Assembly: GCA_013822345.1 (NCBI GenBank) | Contig: PNKH01000038.1 | Span: 1 to 61,464 of the forward strand | DNA length: 61,464 nucleotides | Origin: Isosphaera sp. | Lineage (GTDB): Bacteria > Planctomycetota > Planctomycetia > Gemmatales > Gemmataceae | Reading direction: 5' to 3' | Shown here: piece after piece, positions 60,731 to 61,464 of the stretch | How positions within the stretch are numbered: position 1 is the first letter of the stretch | Layout: every line of letters begins with the position of its first letter | Program-made: the position numbers and the translations under genes | Notes under the pieces: generated by a model | Seen by the model: the letters and a program-made list of their open reading frames with translations, nothing else | The model's database searches: none | Told to the model about the DNA's origin: nothing

Positions 60731-61183
60731 TCAGGTGTACGTCCCGGTGGCTGGGTTGTAGACGCCCCCACCGTGGGGGCTCCACTGCGGGCCGATGAGG
60801 GCGCCGGGTGGGAGGCCCAGGTGGGTTTCCCACTCCTCGCGGGTCCTGTCCATGCGGACGCCCCCGGGGGTCAGGACGTAGTAGATATCTCCGGCCGGAG
60901 ATCTTCCGCCGGTCGAGTACGTAATGAGGTGGCGGAGGATCGCCTCCAGGCGGGGGGTCTCGGGCTGCGACGCGATCTTGATGTGCCTGAAACGGCTGTA
61001 CAAGTGGCTGTAGGTCACGCCGATGAGCTCGGCCCACTGCTGGAGGGTCTTGGCCAGACCGAACGCGGTGATTTCCGCCCGGTAAGGGCGGCGTGGAGCC
61101 AGTACGTTCACGAAGTCAGGGGCTGGCTCAGGGATTGGCTCGGTGCCGAGAATCTTGTTCAGGTCGAGAGTTACGGTTGACAT
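60731..61183 (-). CDS. Small protein with HTH-like segment
   Basis: 150-residue protein starting MSTVTLDLNKILGTEP, with AEITAFGLAKTLQQWAELIG and VTYSHLYSRFRHIKIASQPE reading like the helix-turn-helix of homing-endonuclease-associated or phage DNA-binding proteins. C-terminal half ends in a Gly-rich segment (GPQWSPHGGGVYNPATGTYT). AAGGAGAA precedes the ATG. Follows the next gene by 20 bp in the same direction. Confidence 0.65.
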   Translation of the reverse strand: MSTVTLDLNKILGTEPIPEPAPDFVNVLAPRRPYRAEITAFGLAKTLQQWAELIGVTYSHLYSRFRHIKIASQPETPRLEAILRHLITYSTGGRSPAGDIYYVLTPGGVRMDRTREEWETHLGLPPGALIGPQWSPHGGGVYNPATGTYT

Positions 61184-61203
61184 GGGGTTCTCCTTGTGTG
61201 TGG

Positions 61204-61464
61204 TTAAGTCTTCAAGAGGGCGAGGAAGAGCCGTCGCACCTCGCAGATGAGTGCTTTCTTTTCCTTCTCGTAGCACGGGACCGCGAAGTCATAATCATCC
61301 AGCCGGACGCACAGTTCGGTCAACTCGTCCGGAGACAGAGATTGGGCCAGGAAGGTCTTGGCGTGTCTCTGGATCCGAAACTCCATGACCTCTTGGGAGA
61401 CGCGGTCCTTCGGAACCTTGGCGAAGCGTCCGTATTGGGCGAGGTCTTGGAGTATGGTAATTCC
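61204..61464 (-). CDS. Uncharacterised protein, 5' end beyond window
   Basis: The leftward frame is open to the window edge (ITILQDLAQYGRFAKVPKDR, VSQEVMEFRIQRHAKTFLAQ, SLSPDELTELCVRLDDYDFA) and ends EVRRLFLALLKT. An internal ATG at 61386 with GAGG before it would give a 60-residue protein, but the upstream codons look coding as well. No family recognised. Confidence 0.55.
   Translation of the reverse strand, partial: GITILQDLAQYGRFAKVPKDRVSQEVMEFRIQRHAKTFLAQSLSPDELTELCVRLDDYDFAVPCYEKEKKALICEVRRLFLALLKT

Noticed and set aside
60636-60761. 41-codon rightward frame (MNALFYPTIDPGEVPAIPGP)
   Set aside because: Plausible composition but no Shine-Dalgarno, no family, and overlap with the end of the leftward 60731-61183 gene; evidence too thin to call a gene.

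Overview
High-GC DNA with the gene content of a planctomycete of the Gemmataceae (Gemmata, Frigoriglobus or Fimbriiglobus-like). Indicators are small proteins of the DUF6166, DUF6573 and DUF6744 type, a sigma-like protein ending in the planctomycete AQRKHGF motif, long lineage-specific proteins, and frequent GTG/TTG starts. The assignment rests on family recognition, not on a marker gene. No rRNA, tRNA or CRISPR array was seen.

Layout. (1) 1-6.6 kb: a leftward set of redox and detoxification genes (aldo/keto reductase, RibD-like reductase, zinc alcohol dehydrogenase, SDR, cyclophilin-like lipoprotein, cupin, dienelactone-hydrolase-like esterase), divergent from an AraC regulator. (2) 6.6-16.2 kb: a patchwork with a frameshifted RNase H relic, a 540-bp cassette bounded by 29-bp inverted repeats and carrying a SnoaL-like gene, a 1114-residue unknown protein, a 97-bp MITE-like element, DsbA-family and isochorismatase-family genes, a multiply broken gene, and an IS66 element with a clean 8-bp target duplication inside a small gene. 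(3) 16.3-25.1 kb, rightward: a membrane protein with two metallo-beta-lactamase-fold proteins, a HEPN-like small ORF, then a tightly coupled trio (unknown protein, PLD/Tdp1-like HxK protein, SF2 helicase) that looks like a defence cassette. (4) 25.3-36.9 kb, mostly leftward: a planctomycete accessory module with a MoxR AAA ATPase/VWA pair, several DUF proteins, a zinc-finger PD-(D/E)xK protein, two small DNA-binding proteins, strong intercistronic hairpins and two copies of a conserved leader.

(5) 37.7-56.6 kb, leftward: the most striking part. Seven compactly spaced genes encode, in transcription order, a GNAT/DpdA-family (tRNA-guanine-transglycosylase-like) fusion, a winged-helix-like protein, a P-loop ATPase, a NERD-UvrD helicase, two unknown proteins and a roughly 1950-residue DEAD/DELH helicase with a DUF1998-like cysteine-rich end. 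It resembles the Dpd 7-deazaguanine DNA-modification/restriction systems in logic but not in exact composition. One gene has been split by an IS1380 insertion; its 449-residue frame is restored exactly when the IS is removed in silico. (6) 56.6-61.5 kb: HTH regulators, toxin-antitoxin-like small genes, an HTH/GNAT pair, a truncated exonuclease III relic and small unknown genes.

Taken together, most of 16-60 kb reads as a defence or accessory island eroded by insertion sequences. In the Dpd-like set the DpdA enzyme would exchange a DNA base for a deazaguanine, and the ATPase and helicases would act as the restriction arm. No preQ0 biosynthesis genes lie in the window, so the precursor would have to come from elsewhere in the genome.
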